DNA of 64,000 nt from NCBI RefSeq assembly GCF_001467945.1, contig NZ_LNYQ01000013.1, positions 2,363,098 through 2,427,097 on the forward strand. Direction: 5' to 3'. This document shows, one piece after another, positions 34,541-44,679 of this stretch. The first letter of the stretch is position 1. Every line of letters starts with the position of its first letter. This stretch comes from Legionella parisiensis. GTDB taxonomy: Bacteria > Pseudomonadota > Gammaproteobacteria > Legionellales > Legionellaceae. The notes beneath the pieces are model-generated. The model saw only the letters and a program-made list of their open reading frames with translations. It did no database searches and had not been told where the DNA came from. Made by a program: the position numbers and the translations under genes.

Positions 34541-37117
34541 TTAGAGATTGCTCTTTATTCTCGGTCGATGTGGAAAAAAAGTCCCCATCCAAATAACCAC
34601 ATTAGTAAAGCCTAGAAGTATGTTACGAATTACACGTGGTGTATATTCTATGATATCGTAATAACCACGCAAATCCAGCGCAAATACATCACGCATACTT
34701 TTCAGAGGTTTATCCTGACGGAATTCTTCTTGCCACAATGACCAGACGTCTGCCCGTGCAAAGGTACACTGAATAAAATCGATATTTTGTCTCAGAGACA
34801 ATTCGTGTAAATGGATGCCCGCATTGCGATGAAATGTATAGGCAATCGTTCCTGGGAAAACAAATTCGTCTCGCCCACGTTTGAGGAGCAGGTTTATCTC
34901 TTCTCCTGCACGAAACAAGTTTTGCTCCTCCATTTGTATACCTACCCCTCTATCAGAATAATTATTCATGATGCATTGATATACATGTCCATCAGATCGC
35001 ATGATTGCTGCTGGCATAATAAAAGACACGCGAGGCGCCCTGCGTCGTTGTCTTGCCTCGATACTTACTCCCAGCGCACCACCAAGAATAGCTATATTAT
35101 ATAAAGACCAGGTTGCCGTAATAATAACCGCCAGAATTGTTGCGGCTGGATCCACAGTCAAACGGAATCCTGCAGCGATTAAACCAGCTATATTAATGCA
35201 TAGTAACACTACATAAGGCCTGGCCGTCATCCAGTCTACGTGCTCTTCTGCAATAAGATCCCCTTTAGGTGTGACATTAAACCTTCCCTTATGCGGGTTA
35301 ATTAATGCCATAGTTGTAGGCACCGCAATATACCAGGCCATTACCGTTTCATAGATTTCATTCCATAAAAAATGGCGAAACCTGCCTTGAATCTGATTAT
35401 TAGTCAAAACTGCATGCACAATATGAGGTATCGCATACAGCAATATCATTACTCCAGAAGCATAGACAACATAGGCATTCAAAACTAAAAATGCTGCAGG
35501 GGTAATAAAAAAAATTAAGCGAGGAACTCCAGAAAGAAAATGCAGCATGGCATTAAAATAACAAAGGCGCTGTCCAAAAGCTAACCCTCTACCGAATAAA
35601 GGATTATCCATACGTAAAATTTGTACCATGCCGCGTGCCCAACGAATACGTTGACCTACATGACCTGCTAGACTTTCGGTTGCCAAACCGGCTGCTAATG
35701 GGATTCGAATATAAGCAGAATTATAACCAAGACGTTGCAGTCGCAATGAAGTGTGTGCATCTTCGGTAACGCTTTCTACTGCCAGGCCACCAATTTTTTC
35801 CAGGGCAGAGCGACGCATAATCCCACTCGATCCACAAAAGTAAGTTGCGTTCCATGTATCATTCCCATCTTGTACTACACCATAAAACAAGGCACTTTCA
35901 TTAGGTGTTTTTCGAAACGATTTTAAATTGCGTTCGAAAGGATCAGGTGAAAAAAAGTGATGCGGGGTTTGTAAAATCGCAAGATTGGGATCTTTTAAAA
36001 ACCACCCCACTGTCAATTGCAAGAAGGGATGAGTAATGACATAGTCACAATCAAAAATTGCTACCAGCTCACCATTTGAACGTTCCAAAGCATAATTAAC
36101 ATTGCCTGCTTTTGCATGTTCATGGGTAGGACGTGCAATGTAATGTACCCCAACTTCCTCGGCAAATGCTTTAAATTCAGGACGGTTACCATCATCCAGA
36201 ATATAGATGTTAAGTTTTTCTTTGGGCCAATCCAAACCTAAAGCCGAGTATACTCCTGGTTTTAATATACTTAGATTTTCATTATATGTAGCTATCATAA
36301 TATCCACAGTAGGCCAGGTGGATTGATCAGCAGGTAGCGGCACTGGCTTACGATGCAGGGGCCAGATACTTTGAAAATATCCTAATATCATAACCAGCCA
36401 AATGTATGTTTCAGCAATGATAAGCAAGGTTCCAAATACAGCACTTACTGTATCATCCCATACTAAAGTATATGCGTATCTCCACCATAAATACCGACAT
36501 GAAACAATCACGGATAGGACAATCAGCATAATGGTACTTATATGCCCTGGAGCTTTACGAATGCTCAGAGCCATTGCCCAAAGAAGTACCACAAAAATAA
36601 ATTGTGCTATTGGTTGAAATGGCTGGGTAATACAAAGCAATAATAATATAGCGGAAAAAATACTTAATACAATAAACAGAATACGGCGCACCATACTTTT
36701 TGCTTGGTTAAAATGCCTTGCAGTTTGTTTTGCTACTTTATTCCCTTCAATTTTATCAGGAAGTACTTCTATCCAGGAGTAATAATAATTAAGGCCTCTT
36801 TGCCAAAGATTATTACTCGTTCTTTTTTTTTGTTCTGGATAAAACACAACAAGCCATAAACTTTGAATTAAATAACGAAATATATCTCCTGGACGAGGGT
36901 GTTTTCGGGAAATATGAGGAAACCACGTATGATGATTGCTCCTTACCCATTGCCAACGAGATGATTCCAATCGTAAAAAAGTCCATGCAGTTATTTGCAA
37001 TAAAATAATGCAAATCACAGTAAAAAATGAAGCTTGATGATGAAGAAAATGTTGATAAATCTTTTCAACTTTTTTACATGCATGACGTGACAAAAGCAAA
37101 TGCAGGATCTTACTCAT
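34541..37117 (-). CDS. bcsA: Cellulose synthase catalytic subunit BcsA
   Basis: An 858-residue GT2 membrane enzyme that polymerises UDP-glucose and extrudes cellulose. It has N-terminal helices, then the catalytic motifs: DDGNRPEF near 306, FDCDYVITH near 356, TEDAHTSLRLQ near 452 and QRIRWARG near 490 (the D,D,D,QxxRW set). More helices follow. A PilZ domain covers about 690-800, with RQRRRAPR and NNYSDRGVGIQ giving the RxxxR and [D/N]xSxxG c-di-GMP site. The start overlaps the bcsQ stop (ATGA). The long N-terminal extension is like enterobacterial BcsA. Confidence 0.96.
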   Translation of the reverse strand: MSKILHLLLSRHACKKVEKIYQHFLHHQASFFTVICIILLQITAWTFLRLESSRWQWVRSNHHTWFPHISRKHPRPGDIFRYLIQSLWLVVFYPEQKKRTSNNLWQRGLNYYYSWIEVLPDKIEGNKVAKQTARHFNQAKSMVRRILFIVLSIFSAILLLLCITQPFQPIAQFIFVVLLWAMALSIRKAPGHISTIMLIVLSVIVSCRYLWWRYAYTLVWDDTVSAVFGTLLIIAETYIWLVMILGYFQSIWPLHRKPVPLPADQSTWPTVDIMIATYNENLSILKPGVYSALGLDWPKEKLNIYILDDGNRPEFKAFAEEVGVHYIARPTHEHAKAGNVNYALERSNGELVAIFDCDYVITHPFLQLTVGWFLKDPNLAILQTPHHFFSPDPFERNLKSFRKTPNESALFYGVVQDGNDTWNATYFCGSSGIMRRSALEKIGGLAVESVTEDAHTSLRLQRLGYNSAYIRIPLAAGLATESLAGHVGQRIRWARGMVQILRMDNPLFGRGLAFGQRLCYFNAMLHFLSGVPRLIFFITPAAFLVLNAYVVYASGVMILLYAIPHIVHAVLTNNQIQGRFRHFLWNEIYETVMAWYIAVPTTMALINPHKGRFNVTPKGDLIAEEHVDWMTARPYVVLLCINIAGLIAAGFRLTVDPAATILAVIITATWSLYNIAILGGALGVSIEARQRRRAPRVSFIMPAAIMRSDGHVYQCIMNNYSDRGVGIQMEEQNLFRAGEEINLLLKRGRDEFVFPGTIAYTFHRNAGIHLHELSLRQNIDFIQCTFARADVWSLWQEEFRQDKPLKSMRDVFALDLRGYYDIIEYTPRVIRNILLGFTNVVIWMGTFFPHRPRIKSNL

Positions 37118-37851
37118 TTTGTATTTCCAAAATCATTGCCCATGCACCAATTAGCTAAGGTATTTATATCTTGAGCGATTAAACTATGCGCTTGATATTC
37201 TCCTATAGGTTTTTTAGCAGCGAGCGCCTCTGCAAGTGCCTCATCACTATGAAGTACTACTGGTAAAAAATTTGCTAGCAACCGTTGCCATAGCTCATAT
37301 AAATCTTTTTGCAATGACTTGGCCGCAGAATAATGATTCATTAAAAAATAACACTGCTCTGGAGTTTTTTGCTGATGCAAACGAATGTGGCAGTTAATGT
37401 CAGGGGTTAACAATAAGAATGTAATATCTGCTCTTTCTAATCCCTGTTGAGTCAGTAAAGTAGTATCAGAGGCCAGATCTAGTAAAATCCAACGATAATC
37501 ATTTTTTGTGACTAAATGCTCTATATTTTTTTCCCAGAAATCAGGATTTTTCTGGAATTCATTTTCCAGGTTAATACGCTCAGCCTGGTTTATTTTTCCA
37601 AAAGGCAAATAACTCAAACATTTGTTGTAAGAGTAAATACTTTCACTCCAGTCCCCCTTGTCCTGATAGGAGCGCGCCCAACCCTGTGCCTGTTCAAACG
37701 GCATATTAAAATGCAACCGCAATAAGTTATCCGCTGTAAAATCAATAACCAATACTGATTCATTCAATTGCGCTAAAGCCCAACCCAGGCCCGCAGCAAT
37801 GGAGGTTACGCCTATCCCTCCACGGATTCCTTGAAACGCAATTACCGGCAT
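37114..37851 (-). CDS. bcsQ: Cellulose biosynthesis ParA-like protein BcsQ
   Basis: A 245-residue MinD/ParA-like protein. The P-loop is GIRGGIGVTSIAAGLGWAL; as in E. coli BcsQ, the usual Lys after the second Gly is missing. VLVIDFTADNLLRLHFN is also close to the enterobacterial sequence. BcsQ with BcsR controls assembly and polar position of the synthase. It is between bcsR and bcsA, overlapping bcsA by four bases. Confidence 0.9.
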   Translation of the reverse strand: MPVIAFQGIRGGIGVTSIAAGLGWALAQLNESVLVIDFTADNLLRLHFNMPFEQAQGWARSYQDKGDWSESIYSYNKCLSYLPFGKINQAERINLENEFQKNPDFWEKNIEHLVTKNDYRWILLDLASDTTLLTQQGLERADITFLLLTPDINCHIRLHQQKTPEQCYFLMNHYSAAKSLQKDLYELWQRLLANFLPVVLHSDEALAEALAAKKPIGEYQAHSLIAQDINTLANWCMGNDFGNTK

Positions 37852-37860
37852 GCTTTTGTC

Positions 37861-38055
37861 CTATTTATTTTTTGACTCAATTTGACTAAACTCTTTCAAT
37901 ATTTTCCATCGTTCGATTATTTCTTTGATAATTTCTTGTTTTGAAATATCTACATACATTAACTGAGTTAAAGAATATATTTTACTCAGTATGAGCAAAT
38001 CATCCTGAAGCCCAAGTGATTTCAGTCCATGTGGATCTGATATCTGATTCTTCAT
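37861..38055 (-). CDS. bcsR: Cellulose biosynthesis protein BcsR
   Basis: A 64-residue protein. DDLLILSKIYSLTQLMYVDIS and the C-terminal IIERWKILKEF align by eye with E. coli BcsR (ALKQAFSLPDIDYADIS, KRWPLLAEFA), a partner of BcsQ. The ATG at 38055 follows AAGGGGTG, which decides it over an ATG nine codons upstream. First gene of the bcsRQABZ operon. Confidence 0.85.
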   Translation of the reverse strand: MKNQISDPHGLKSLGLQDDLLILSKIYSLTQLMYVDISKQEIIKEIIERWKILKEFSQIESKNK

Positions 38056-38154
38056 AGTACACCCCTTACAAGCTGTGTCCATTTAAACATAGCTTGCTTT
38101 GACAAAAAGATCAATTTTATCTAGCTGGTTATGCCATTCTAATAGCTTAAATTA

Positions 38155-38285
38155 TAGAGTCTATTTACAATTCGCTATCTTGAAGAGAATGCTGCAATTT
38201 TAGAGACCCGAAACAAGGTATACACAAAATATATGAGTATCGACGCGCATAAAAATCGAAGCCAAGGGAGTAAAATTGTAAACAA
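38155..38285. repeat. Dispersed repeat, family 2, copy 1
   Basis: About 130 bp upstream of the bcs operon. It shares with 43074-43203 the order TTTACA-TTCGCT, CTTG, ATTTT-AG, ACCGAA/CCCGAA, GAGTAT and GCATCGCAGCGC/GTATCGACGCGC. Outer arms TTTACAATTCG-like and AATTGTAAAC are inverted (ATTTACAATT against AATTGTAAAC). It separates the ankyrin gene from bcsR and probably contains or abuts the bcs promoter. Confidence 0.6.
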
Positions 38286-38288
38286 ACC

Positions 38289-40937
38289 TTAAATATGGAA
38301 TTTTTGAGTATCCGGTGCAAGTACCTCATACCTTTTATCAACAAGTTCCTGTGCTTTAATAATAATTGGATTTTCTTGTAGGCTTTCATCCGGATGGGCT
38401 ATCCGACAAAACTCTTTATATCTATCTAACTCTTGTTCGCGCATATAAAGTTCAAATTCCTTGTAAAATGCCTTTCCATTTTCTGGTCCAAGAATCTCAA
38501 TAAATTGCTCATATAAACCTGTTTTTGGATTACTGTAAAAACAAATATCCATAAATTTTTTCTGGTAAATTGAAGAAAACTGGTAGGGCTCACCCACGAT
38601 CTCGGGTATTTGGTTAAAAAGGATATTCGTTCCTTTTGCCTGAGGTTCATTTTTTGCTTGATATAAAAGCTGAATCACTTCTTGACGTTGTTCTTTTGGC
38701 ACAATAATTGATCGGACTGCCGCAAATTTCTTGTTTTCATCATTTAAAAAAGGAGCTCCGCCTACCCGAGCACCTCGCTCAGCAAGCGAGAGCTTCATGC
38801 TTCCATCTGGCAAATCTTTTAATGTGGCAAGAACAGCATGTCCCTTAAAGCCAGTTGCCTGAAAGGCCATACCTTCTCTATCCAAGCGATTTAATATATT
38901 TCCAACGGTTGCATCAAAGTAGAGTTTATCTAACACACCCAATAAGTGTTCGAAGCATGCCGTGTATTCTGGATGTTTCTCATGAATAAAGGTCTTTAAA
39001 TAGGAATTAAGGACCTGTACCCCTTCATCGAATAAGCCGGAACCAAATTTAACATCCGCATTAGGAAATTTAAGAGACTCATTCAACTTTTCTCCTCCAA
39101 AGATAAAGTACAGTCGTCGGCGAGCATAATATTCTCTATAATCAATTTGATGTGCATCAAAAAAAAGCTTGAGAGTTTCCAGGGGAAGCGTATTCAATGG
39201 CGCGATTGTAATGACTGATTGAGCTTTACCGTTTTTAGCTAAAACATCCGCCCCTGCAGCTAAAAGTATAGGTATTGCTTCAGGATGTTGACACTCAACA
39301 GCTGTCAATAGAGGGGTATTTCCATGTTGATCTCTTGCTTCCATTAACTCAGCTTTGGCCTTAGGATCTGAAGTAACTAAAGCAAACACTCTCCCTATTT
39401 CATCCGTTTGTTTGTGCTTAATTACTGTATGTAAGGGAGACTCTTCTTTATTATTTTTTTTCAAGAGCAATGCAGGGTTATGGGCGTGAATATAGCTCAT
39501 AGCATTTCCAAAATTTCCTTTGGCAAGTAACAAATGATACGCAGTGTTTCCCTCATTATCTTGATCTTCCAATGCACTACCTTTTTGATGGAAAAACTCA
39601 ACAAGCGCATCAGAGTTAACTTCGGCAGCAGCTAATAAAGGAGTTTGTCCTTTATCATTTCTATCTTCTACTGAAAAATAACCACTATCAATTACATGTT
39701 TCACAAGTAAAGGTTGCCGCGCTTTTATTGCAACAAACAATAAGTTATCCCCCTCGCTATCCTTATGATAGGCAAAAGAATGATCCTCAATACTAAGAAA
39801 ATAATCGATTAATTTGATATTACCTAAACTTGCAGCAAGTAGTATTGGAGTCATTTGGGATTCATTCGTTGCCGATAAGGACGCGCCGTGCTTGACTAAC
39901 CATTGTATTCCCTCTAAATCCCCTCTTTTTACCGCATCAAATAAAGCCTGATCCTTTTCTATGGAAGTACTTTTAGTTACAAGCAATGCAGCAATCTCAA
40001 GCTGGGTTGCTTCCAGAGCAAGTTGAAAAGCTGTTTTTCCCTGATTATTTTTCAGGTCTATTGGGACACCGTGTTCCAATAAATAAGAGACACATGCCAA
40101 ATGCCCATTTCGAGCAGCTAATGTCAACGCATTTTCACCCTTGTCATTAACTGCTATTAAATCAGCACCCAACTTATCCAAAAACTCAAGTGTATCTAAC
40201 TGTCCATTTTCCGCCGCAAAAAAAGCTGCATTTTCTCCAATATTATTTTTTCGATGCAAATCACAACCTTTTTCAATCAAATACTCAATAATTTTTAAAT
40301 TTCCTCTCGCAGCCGCAAGCATTAACGGAGTATTACCTTGATTGTCTGTTACTTCTGCGATGAACTCCTCAGGAAAGAATTTAAGTGCCTCTAATTGATT
40401 ATTGTAGACAGCGAAATGTACACCAGACCATCCATCTTTAGTTTTATGGCGAAGCAAACTTTCTTTATCTCTTGCTTTTTTTAAAAGAATTTCCAATGCC
40501 CGGACATCACCTAATGCACTTGCAAATAGTGCAACCTTCTCAATTCTTTCCCGACGGAAACTCATTGAAGATAAGCCTTCCAATTTGCTGTGCTGTTCTA
40601 AGAGAACCTGATTACATATAGGACTCAATTGAGAATGAGGTTCTAATAGCAGCATTGTTTTAGAAGATGAATATAGATAACAACATTCTAGAGGAGTGTA
40701 TCCATTGTCATTAGTGACTTGAAAAACCGGACAGCCAAGTTCCTCCCCTTTTTTAATAAGTACTTCTAAAATATCAGGTTGATCATATATCACAGCAAGG
40801 TGCACCAATGTATTACCCTCATCTGATGCTAAAAAATCCTCTTCATCCAGGCTTGAAAGTAGCTTTTTAAACTGAGCCAAATTCTTTTGCTTTATTGCTG
40901 TTTTTAATGATTCTATTCTACTCATTGAACATCTCAT
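38289..40937 (-). CDS. Large ankyrin-repeat protein, Dot/Icm effector candidate
   Basis: An 882-residue cytosolic-type protein. Residues about 38-590 consist of ankyrin repeats; clear ones include GNTPLMLAAARGNLKIIEYLIEKG-type units near 205, ENALTLAARNGHLACVSYLLEHG near 270, MTPILLAASLGNIKLIDYFL near 365 and GNTPLLTAVECQHPEAIPILL near 545. From about 610 a unique domain follows, with FKGHAVLATLKDLPDG near 697 and LAERGARVGGAPF. I recognise no enzyme family there; GHAV is reminiscent of His-containing hydrolase motifs but no partner Cys is evident. Ankyrin proteins of this genus are often injected into the host. An ATG at 40925 is an alternative start. It interrupts the cellulose genes. Confidence 0.85.
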   Translation of the reverse strand: MRCSMSRIESLKTAIKQKNLAQFKKLLSSLDEEDFLASDEGNTLVHLAVIYDQPDILEVLIKKGEELGCPVFQVTNDNGYTPLECCYLYSSSKTMLLLEPHSQLSPICNQVLLEQHSKLEGLSSMSFRRERIEKVALFASALGDVRALEILLKKARDKESLLRHKTKDGWSGVHFAVYNNQLEALKFFPEEFIAEVTDNQGNTPLMLAAARGNLKIIEYLIEKGCDLHRKNNIGENAAFFAAENGQLDTLEFLDKLGADLIAVNDKGENALTLAARNGHLACVSYLLEHGVPIDLKNNQGKTAFQLALEATQLEIAALLVTKSTSIEKDQALFDAVKRGDLEGIQWLVKHGASLSATNESQMTPILLAASLGNIKLIDYFLSIEDHSFAYHKDSEGDNLLFVAIKARQPLLVKHVIDSGYFSVEDRNDKGQTPLLAAAEVNSDALVEFFHQKGSALEDQDNEGNTAYHLLLAKGNFGNAMSYIHAHNPALLLKKNNKEESPLHTVIKHKQTDEIGRVFALVTSDPKAKAELMEARDQHGNTPLLTAVECQHPEAIPILLAAGADVLAKNGKAQSVITIAPLNTLPLETLKLFFDAHQIDYREYYARRRLYFIFGGEKLNESLKFPNADVKFGSGLFDEGVQVLNSYLKTFIHEKHPEYTACFEHLLGVLDKLYFDATVGNILNRLDREGMAFQATGFKGHAVLATLKDLPDGSMKLSLAERGARVGGAPFLNDENKKFAAVRSIIVPKEQRQEVIQLLYQAKNEPQAKGTNILFNQIPEIVGEPYQFSSIYQKKFMDICFYSNPKTGLYEQFIEILGPENGKAFYKEFELYMREQELDRYKEFCRIAHPDESLQENPIIIKAQELVDKRYEVLAPDTQKFHI

Positions 40938-41036
40938 CTATCATTCTGTTAAAAGAAGTATAGTTGATATGTAGCAAATGAAATGAGGAAGGTTAGATCC
41001 ATACTGTGAAAATCAATTCCGGATGCGTGATGGAAG

Positions 41037-42059
41037 TCACCCATACTGATAAAGACATAACTCACGTAATATCGCAGTGGCATAAGAGCCCGCAGGCAGG
41101 CTAAAAGATAACTCCGCCAGATTATCCTTAATAACACACGTTAGTTGTTCTGCATGCAAAATATTAGCTCGCCAATCTTCCTCTAAGCCATAATGCTCCA
41201 ACCCCCCCAACCATGGCTGCCAGTCGAGATAAATTTCATTAACCAATTGCAATGCTTCATCTTTGGTTTTGTTTTTACTTTTTCCAGGCAAAGGGCTTGC
41301 AGGAGAAATATCTTTATCTTTAATCCGTTGAAGTAATTTATCATCGATCTGATCAATAGCAAAAATACTGTTTGAACCTTTTAGCTGCATCACATCACCA
41401 GGCAAAGGCGTGTTCCAGCATTGCTCCATAACACGACGAGATAAAATCAGATTGTAAATCCATGAGCGTGCGGCAGAACAATAAATACCCAATAAAAATC
41501 GGTCTTTGACTCTATATCCTTGAACCAACATTTTTTCGGCTTTCAGTAAATTATTGGCATTACGACCAAATCGTTGCTCTCCAAAATAATTAGGGACACC
41601 TTGTTCTTTAATTCGTTCGATGCGCTCTAGCAAATCTTCTGCATGGGAGATTTCACGCAGACGTATAATAAATCGATTGCCAGTTAAAAATCCTGGCCGC
41701 AATTTTCTATGATGACGCGTCCACTCCAAAACGCGCCAATTGGATGCTGTAAGCTGTGCAATCCCAGCAATTTGCTCTCCAGGAGCATGAATACTCAGCC
41801 ATTGAGTAGCCTGTGCCTGCCTATCTTTTAATCCAGAATAACCAATTGATTTTACAGGTTTATTCAGCAATTTAGCTAAAGACCTAACCACTACTTCTGT
41901 GGTTACCCCGGTTTTCTCTATTCTCAGAACAATATGTTCTCCCTCTCCAGAAAATGGACTATCAAAAAATTCATCCACCTGAAAGTCTTCTGGACTGCAT
42001 TTAAAGCGAGCCGTGGACTTTGGCTGCCCATTAACGTATGGCCAATTTAAAGAATACAT
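41037..42059 (-). CDS. truD: tRNA pseudouridine(13) synthase TruD
   Basis: TruD makes pseudouridine 13 in tRNA. The 340-residue product has the family motif [15 protein letters not shown] with the catalytic Asp near 80, [17 protein letters not shown], and [17 protein letters not shown] near 160. I chose the ATG at 42059 because the family N-terminus starts here; 21 extra open codons upstream are AT-rich. It is transcribed away from galU, and it is unrelated to the cellulose genes around it. Confidence 0.95.
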   Translation of the reverse strand: MYSLNWPYVNGQPKSTARFKCSPEDFQVDEFFDSPFSGEGEHIVLRIEKTGVTTEVVVRSLAKLLNKPVKSIGYSGLKDRQAQATQWLSIHAPGEQIAGIAQLTASNWRVLEWTRHHRKLRPGFLTGNRFIIRLREISHAEDLLERIERIKEQGVPNYFGEQRFGRNANNLLKAEKMLVQGYRVKDRFLLGIYCSAARSWIYNLILSRRVMEQCWNTPLPGDVMQLKGSNSIFAIDQIDDKLLQRIKDKDISPASPLPGKSKNKTKDEALQLVNEIYLDWQPWLGGLEHYGLEEDWRANILHAEQLTCVIKDNLAELSFSLPAGSYATAILRELCLYQYG

Positions 42060-42177
42060 AACAACCTTACTGAAACTTATCCTAACCTTTTCAAAAATTT
42101 GATAAAAAACTATATAAATCAAAATTTTTTACGTGCATACTTAAAGAACCTATACAATCTACATTAATTGTTACTAA

Positions 42178-43065
42178 ATGGATAGATTAACAATGAATCC
42201 ATCATTTCCACCAATACGTAAGGCAGTATTTCCTGTTGCCGGTCTTGGGACGCGGTTCTTGCCCGCAACAAAAGCGGCTCCCAAAGAAATGTTAACTGTG
42301 GTAAACAAACCTTTAATTCAGTATGCAGTTGAAGAGGCCTATGCTGCCGGCATACGCCAAATGATCTTTGTCACTTGCCATAATAAACGCGCTATTGAAG
42401 ATCATTTTGATCTTGCCTACCAACTCGAGAACGAACTGATCGTACATGATAAAAACGAACTTTTATCTATAGTTCAATCAGTAACACCTGCGGACATGGA
42501 ATGTTTTTATGTGCGTCAGTCCCTGCCCCTGGGGCTAGGACATGCAGTTTTATGTGTGGAACAAATCATTTGCAATGAACCATTTGCTGTAATTCTTGCT
42601 GATGATTTAATGACAAGTACAACACCAGTTATCCAACAACTAATCCAAATGTATGAGCAATATGGCTACAGCATTGTTGCAGTAGAAAATATTCCTCAAG
42701 AACTTACAGAGTGTTATGGAATTATTCAAGGTGCACCTTGGGATAAAAGCCTTTTGAGCATTCATCATTTGGTGGAAAAACCCAAACCTCATCTTGCTGC
42801 ATCAAATATTGCCATTGTAGGTCGCTATATCCTGACCCCAAGCATTTTTAAGCAAATTAAAAAAATACCCCAAGAGAAACATAAAGAAATTCAATTAACT
42901 GATGCCATTAATGGGTTAGTAAAAGAGGAGACAGTTTTAGCACTTCCCTATGAAGGGAAACGCTATGATTGCGGAAGTGTTCTTGGTTTTCTTAAAGCAA
43001 ATGTAGATTTAGGCAAGAAACATCCCACTGAGGGAGAAAATTTTACTAAATGGCTTTTAGCTTAG
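42178..43065 (+). CDS. galU: UTP-glucose-1-phosphate uridylyltransferase GalU
   Basis: GalU makes UDP-glucose, the cellulose synthase substrate, from UTP and glucose-1-phosphate. The 295-residue protein shows VAGLGTRFLPATKAAPKEM (nucleotide binding), NKPLIQYAVEEA, LGHAVLC, AVILADDLM (metal-binding Asp), HHLVEKPKP and the C-terminal YDCGSVLGFLKANVD. Two ATGs (42178 and 42193) are possible; neither has a strong ribosome site. Phosphoglucomutase, which would link Pgi to GalU, is not in the window. Confidence 0.95.
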   Translation: MDRLTMNPSFPPIRKAVFPVAGLGTRFLPATKAAPKEMLTVVNKPLIQYAVEEAYAAGIRQMIFVTCHNKRAIEDHFDLAYQLENELIVHDKNELLSIVQSVTPADMECFYVRQSLPLGLGHAVLCVEQIICNEPFAVILADDLMTSTTPVIQQLIQMYEQYGYSIVAVENIPQELTECYGIIQGAPWDKSLLSIHHLVEKPKPHLAASNIAIVGRYILTPSIFKQIKKIPQEKHKEIQLTDAINGLVKEETVLALPYEGKRYDCGSVLGFLKANVDLGKKHPTEGENFTKWLLA

Positions 43066-43073
43066 GATCTGTT

Positions 43074-43203
43074 TACATTCGCTGGCTTGTGTCAAAAATG
43101 GCCCCGATTTTCAGTACCGAAGTGCAACTACATGGAGTATGAGCATCGCAGCGCAGAAAAGCAGGCCATTTTGGCCAAGACAGTAGCAATATAAAAAGAT
43201 CCT
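43074..43203. repeat. Dispersed repeat, family 2, copy 2
   Basis: Intergenic element between galU and pgi with GTTTACATTCGCTGGC, TACCGAAGTGC, ATGGAGTATGAGCATCGCAG and an inner GGCC/GGCCATTTTGGCC palindrome. GGATC(T) and GATCC flank it. Related to 38155-38285; see there. Confidence 0.6.
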
Positions 43204-43227
43204 AGATAATTTAATTAGGAATGTATT

Positions 43228-44679
43228 ATGGAACAACTAACAAAAATGAATTCATGGAAAAAACTCGAAAAATACGCAAAAACATACATAAGCCCAAGTT
43301 CTGAAACTAAAAATTATTATGTATCCAGCGACAACATTACTCTGGATTACAGTGAACAACATATTAATACCCATATTCTAGATTCACTTCTTGAACTTGC
43401 TCATGAGTGTGATCTGCTTGAACATATCAATGCCATGATGGTTGGAAAGCCAATTAACCATACAGAAAATAGACCCGCATTGCATACAGCACTTCGTGCC
43501 CCAGAAAATAAAGTCATATTGATTAATGGACATAATATTATTCCCGAGATAGTTCAAGTACGAAATACGATGAAACTCATTTCTACAAAAATCAGAAATG
43601 GAGAGTGGCTAGGTTATTCTGGAAAACCCATTACTGATGTAGTGAATATAGGAATTGGCGGCTCTATGCTGGGTCCTTTTTTTTGTCTTAATGCATTAGC
43701 TGACTTAGTAACAGACCAGTTAGGATTTCACTTTATTTCCGATATTGATCCAAATGCGTTCGCACGTGCTACTGCAAAACTAAACCCAGAAACTACCTTG
43801 TTTATTATTTCCTCGAAGTCATTTACCACACCAGAAACCTTATCTCATTATCAAAAAGCTTTTTCTTGGCTAAATCAGGAACAACATTTCAATCAACATT
43901 TTATTGCTGTCACTGCAAATGTTCAAAAGGCTCAAGAAATGGGTTTTAAAACCATTCTTCCAATATGGGAATGGGTTGGAGGGCGTTATTCCTTCTGCTC
44001 AGCTATTAATTTGATTTCCTGTATCGCCATTGGTTTCGAACATTTTTCAGAAATCCTTGCTGGAGCATATCAAATGGATATGCATTTTTGCACTGAGCCT
44101 TTTGCAAAAAATTTACCCATTCTTATGGCATTATTAGGTATATGGAACATTAATTTTTTAAACATTAATAACTTGCTGGTCATGACTTACTCTCAAGACT
44201 TACAGTATTTTGTTCCCTATCTTCAGCAACTCGATATGGAAAGTAATGGTAAGTCGATAAACAGACAAGGTCGCACAGTTGATTATGCGACAGGCCCCAT
44301 AATATGGGGTGGTTTAGGCAATCATGCGCAACACAGTTACTACCAGCTTTTGTGTCAAGGAACACATAAAATAGCAGCTGATTTAATTTGCGTTGAAAAT
44401 TTCGATGGTAAGTTAATTAATAAAATATGTCGTGCCCACAAAGAAGTATTAACGAAAGGTGGAAATCACGGAGAGAATCCTCACAGTTACATTGTCGGCG
44501 AAATGCCTGTCAATCTCCTTTCTTTAACGGAATGCTCACCAAAAACTCTTGGTTCACTAATTTCTTTATACGAGCATAAAATTTTTGTCCAAGGTGTAAT
44601 TTGGAATATAAATTCATTCGATCAACCTGGAGTTGAAAGCTCCAAAGAAATAGTTCGACAGAATAATTGGATTAGTTAA
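43228..44679 (+). CDS. pgi: Glucose-6-phosphate isomerase
   Basis: Interconverts glucose-6-phosphate and fructose-6-phosphate. The 483-residue protein carries TDVVNIGIGGSMLGP (near 135), FIISSKSFTTPETL, the catalytic WEWVGGRYSFCSA near 250, and MESNGKSINRQG near 335, and ends without the C-terminal extension of the longest forms. The TAA stop overlaps the bcsC ATG by one base, so the isomerase is co-transcribed with the cellulose exporter. Such coupling may coordinate sugar-phosphate supply with export, or simply show where bcsC was inserted. Confidence 0.96.
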   Translation: MEQLTKMNSWKKLEKYAKTYISPSSETKNYYVSSDNITLDYSEQHINTHILDSLLELAHECDLLEHINAMMVGKPINHTENRPALHTALRAPENKVILINGHNIIPEIVQVRNTMKLISTKIRNGEWLGYSGKPITDVVNIGIGGSMLGPFFCLNALADLVTDQLGFHFISDIDPNAFARATAKLNPETTLFIISSKSFTTPETLSHYQKAFSWLNQEQHFNQHFIAVTANVQKAQEMGFKTILPIWEWVGGRYSFCSAINLISCIAIGFEHFSEILAGAYQMDMHFCTEPFAKNLPILMALLGIWNINFLNINNLLVMTYSQDLQYFVPYLQQLDMESNGKSINRQGRTVDYATGPIIWGGLGNHAQHSYYQLLCQGTHKIAADLICVENFDGKLINKICRAHKEVLTKGGNHGENPHSYIVGEMPVNLLSLTECSPKTLGSLISLYEHKIFVQGVIWNINSFDQPGVESSKEIVRQNNWIS

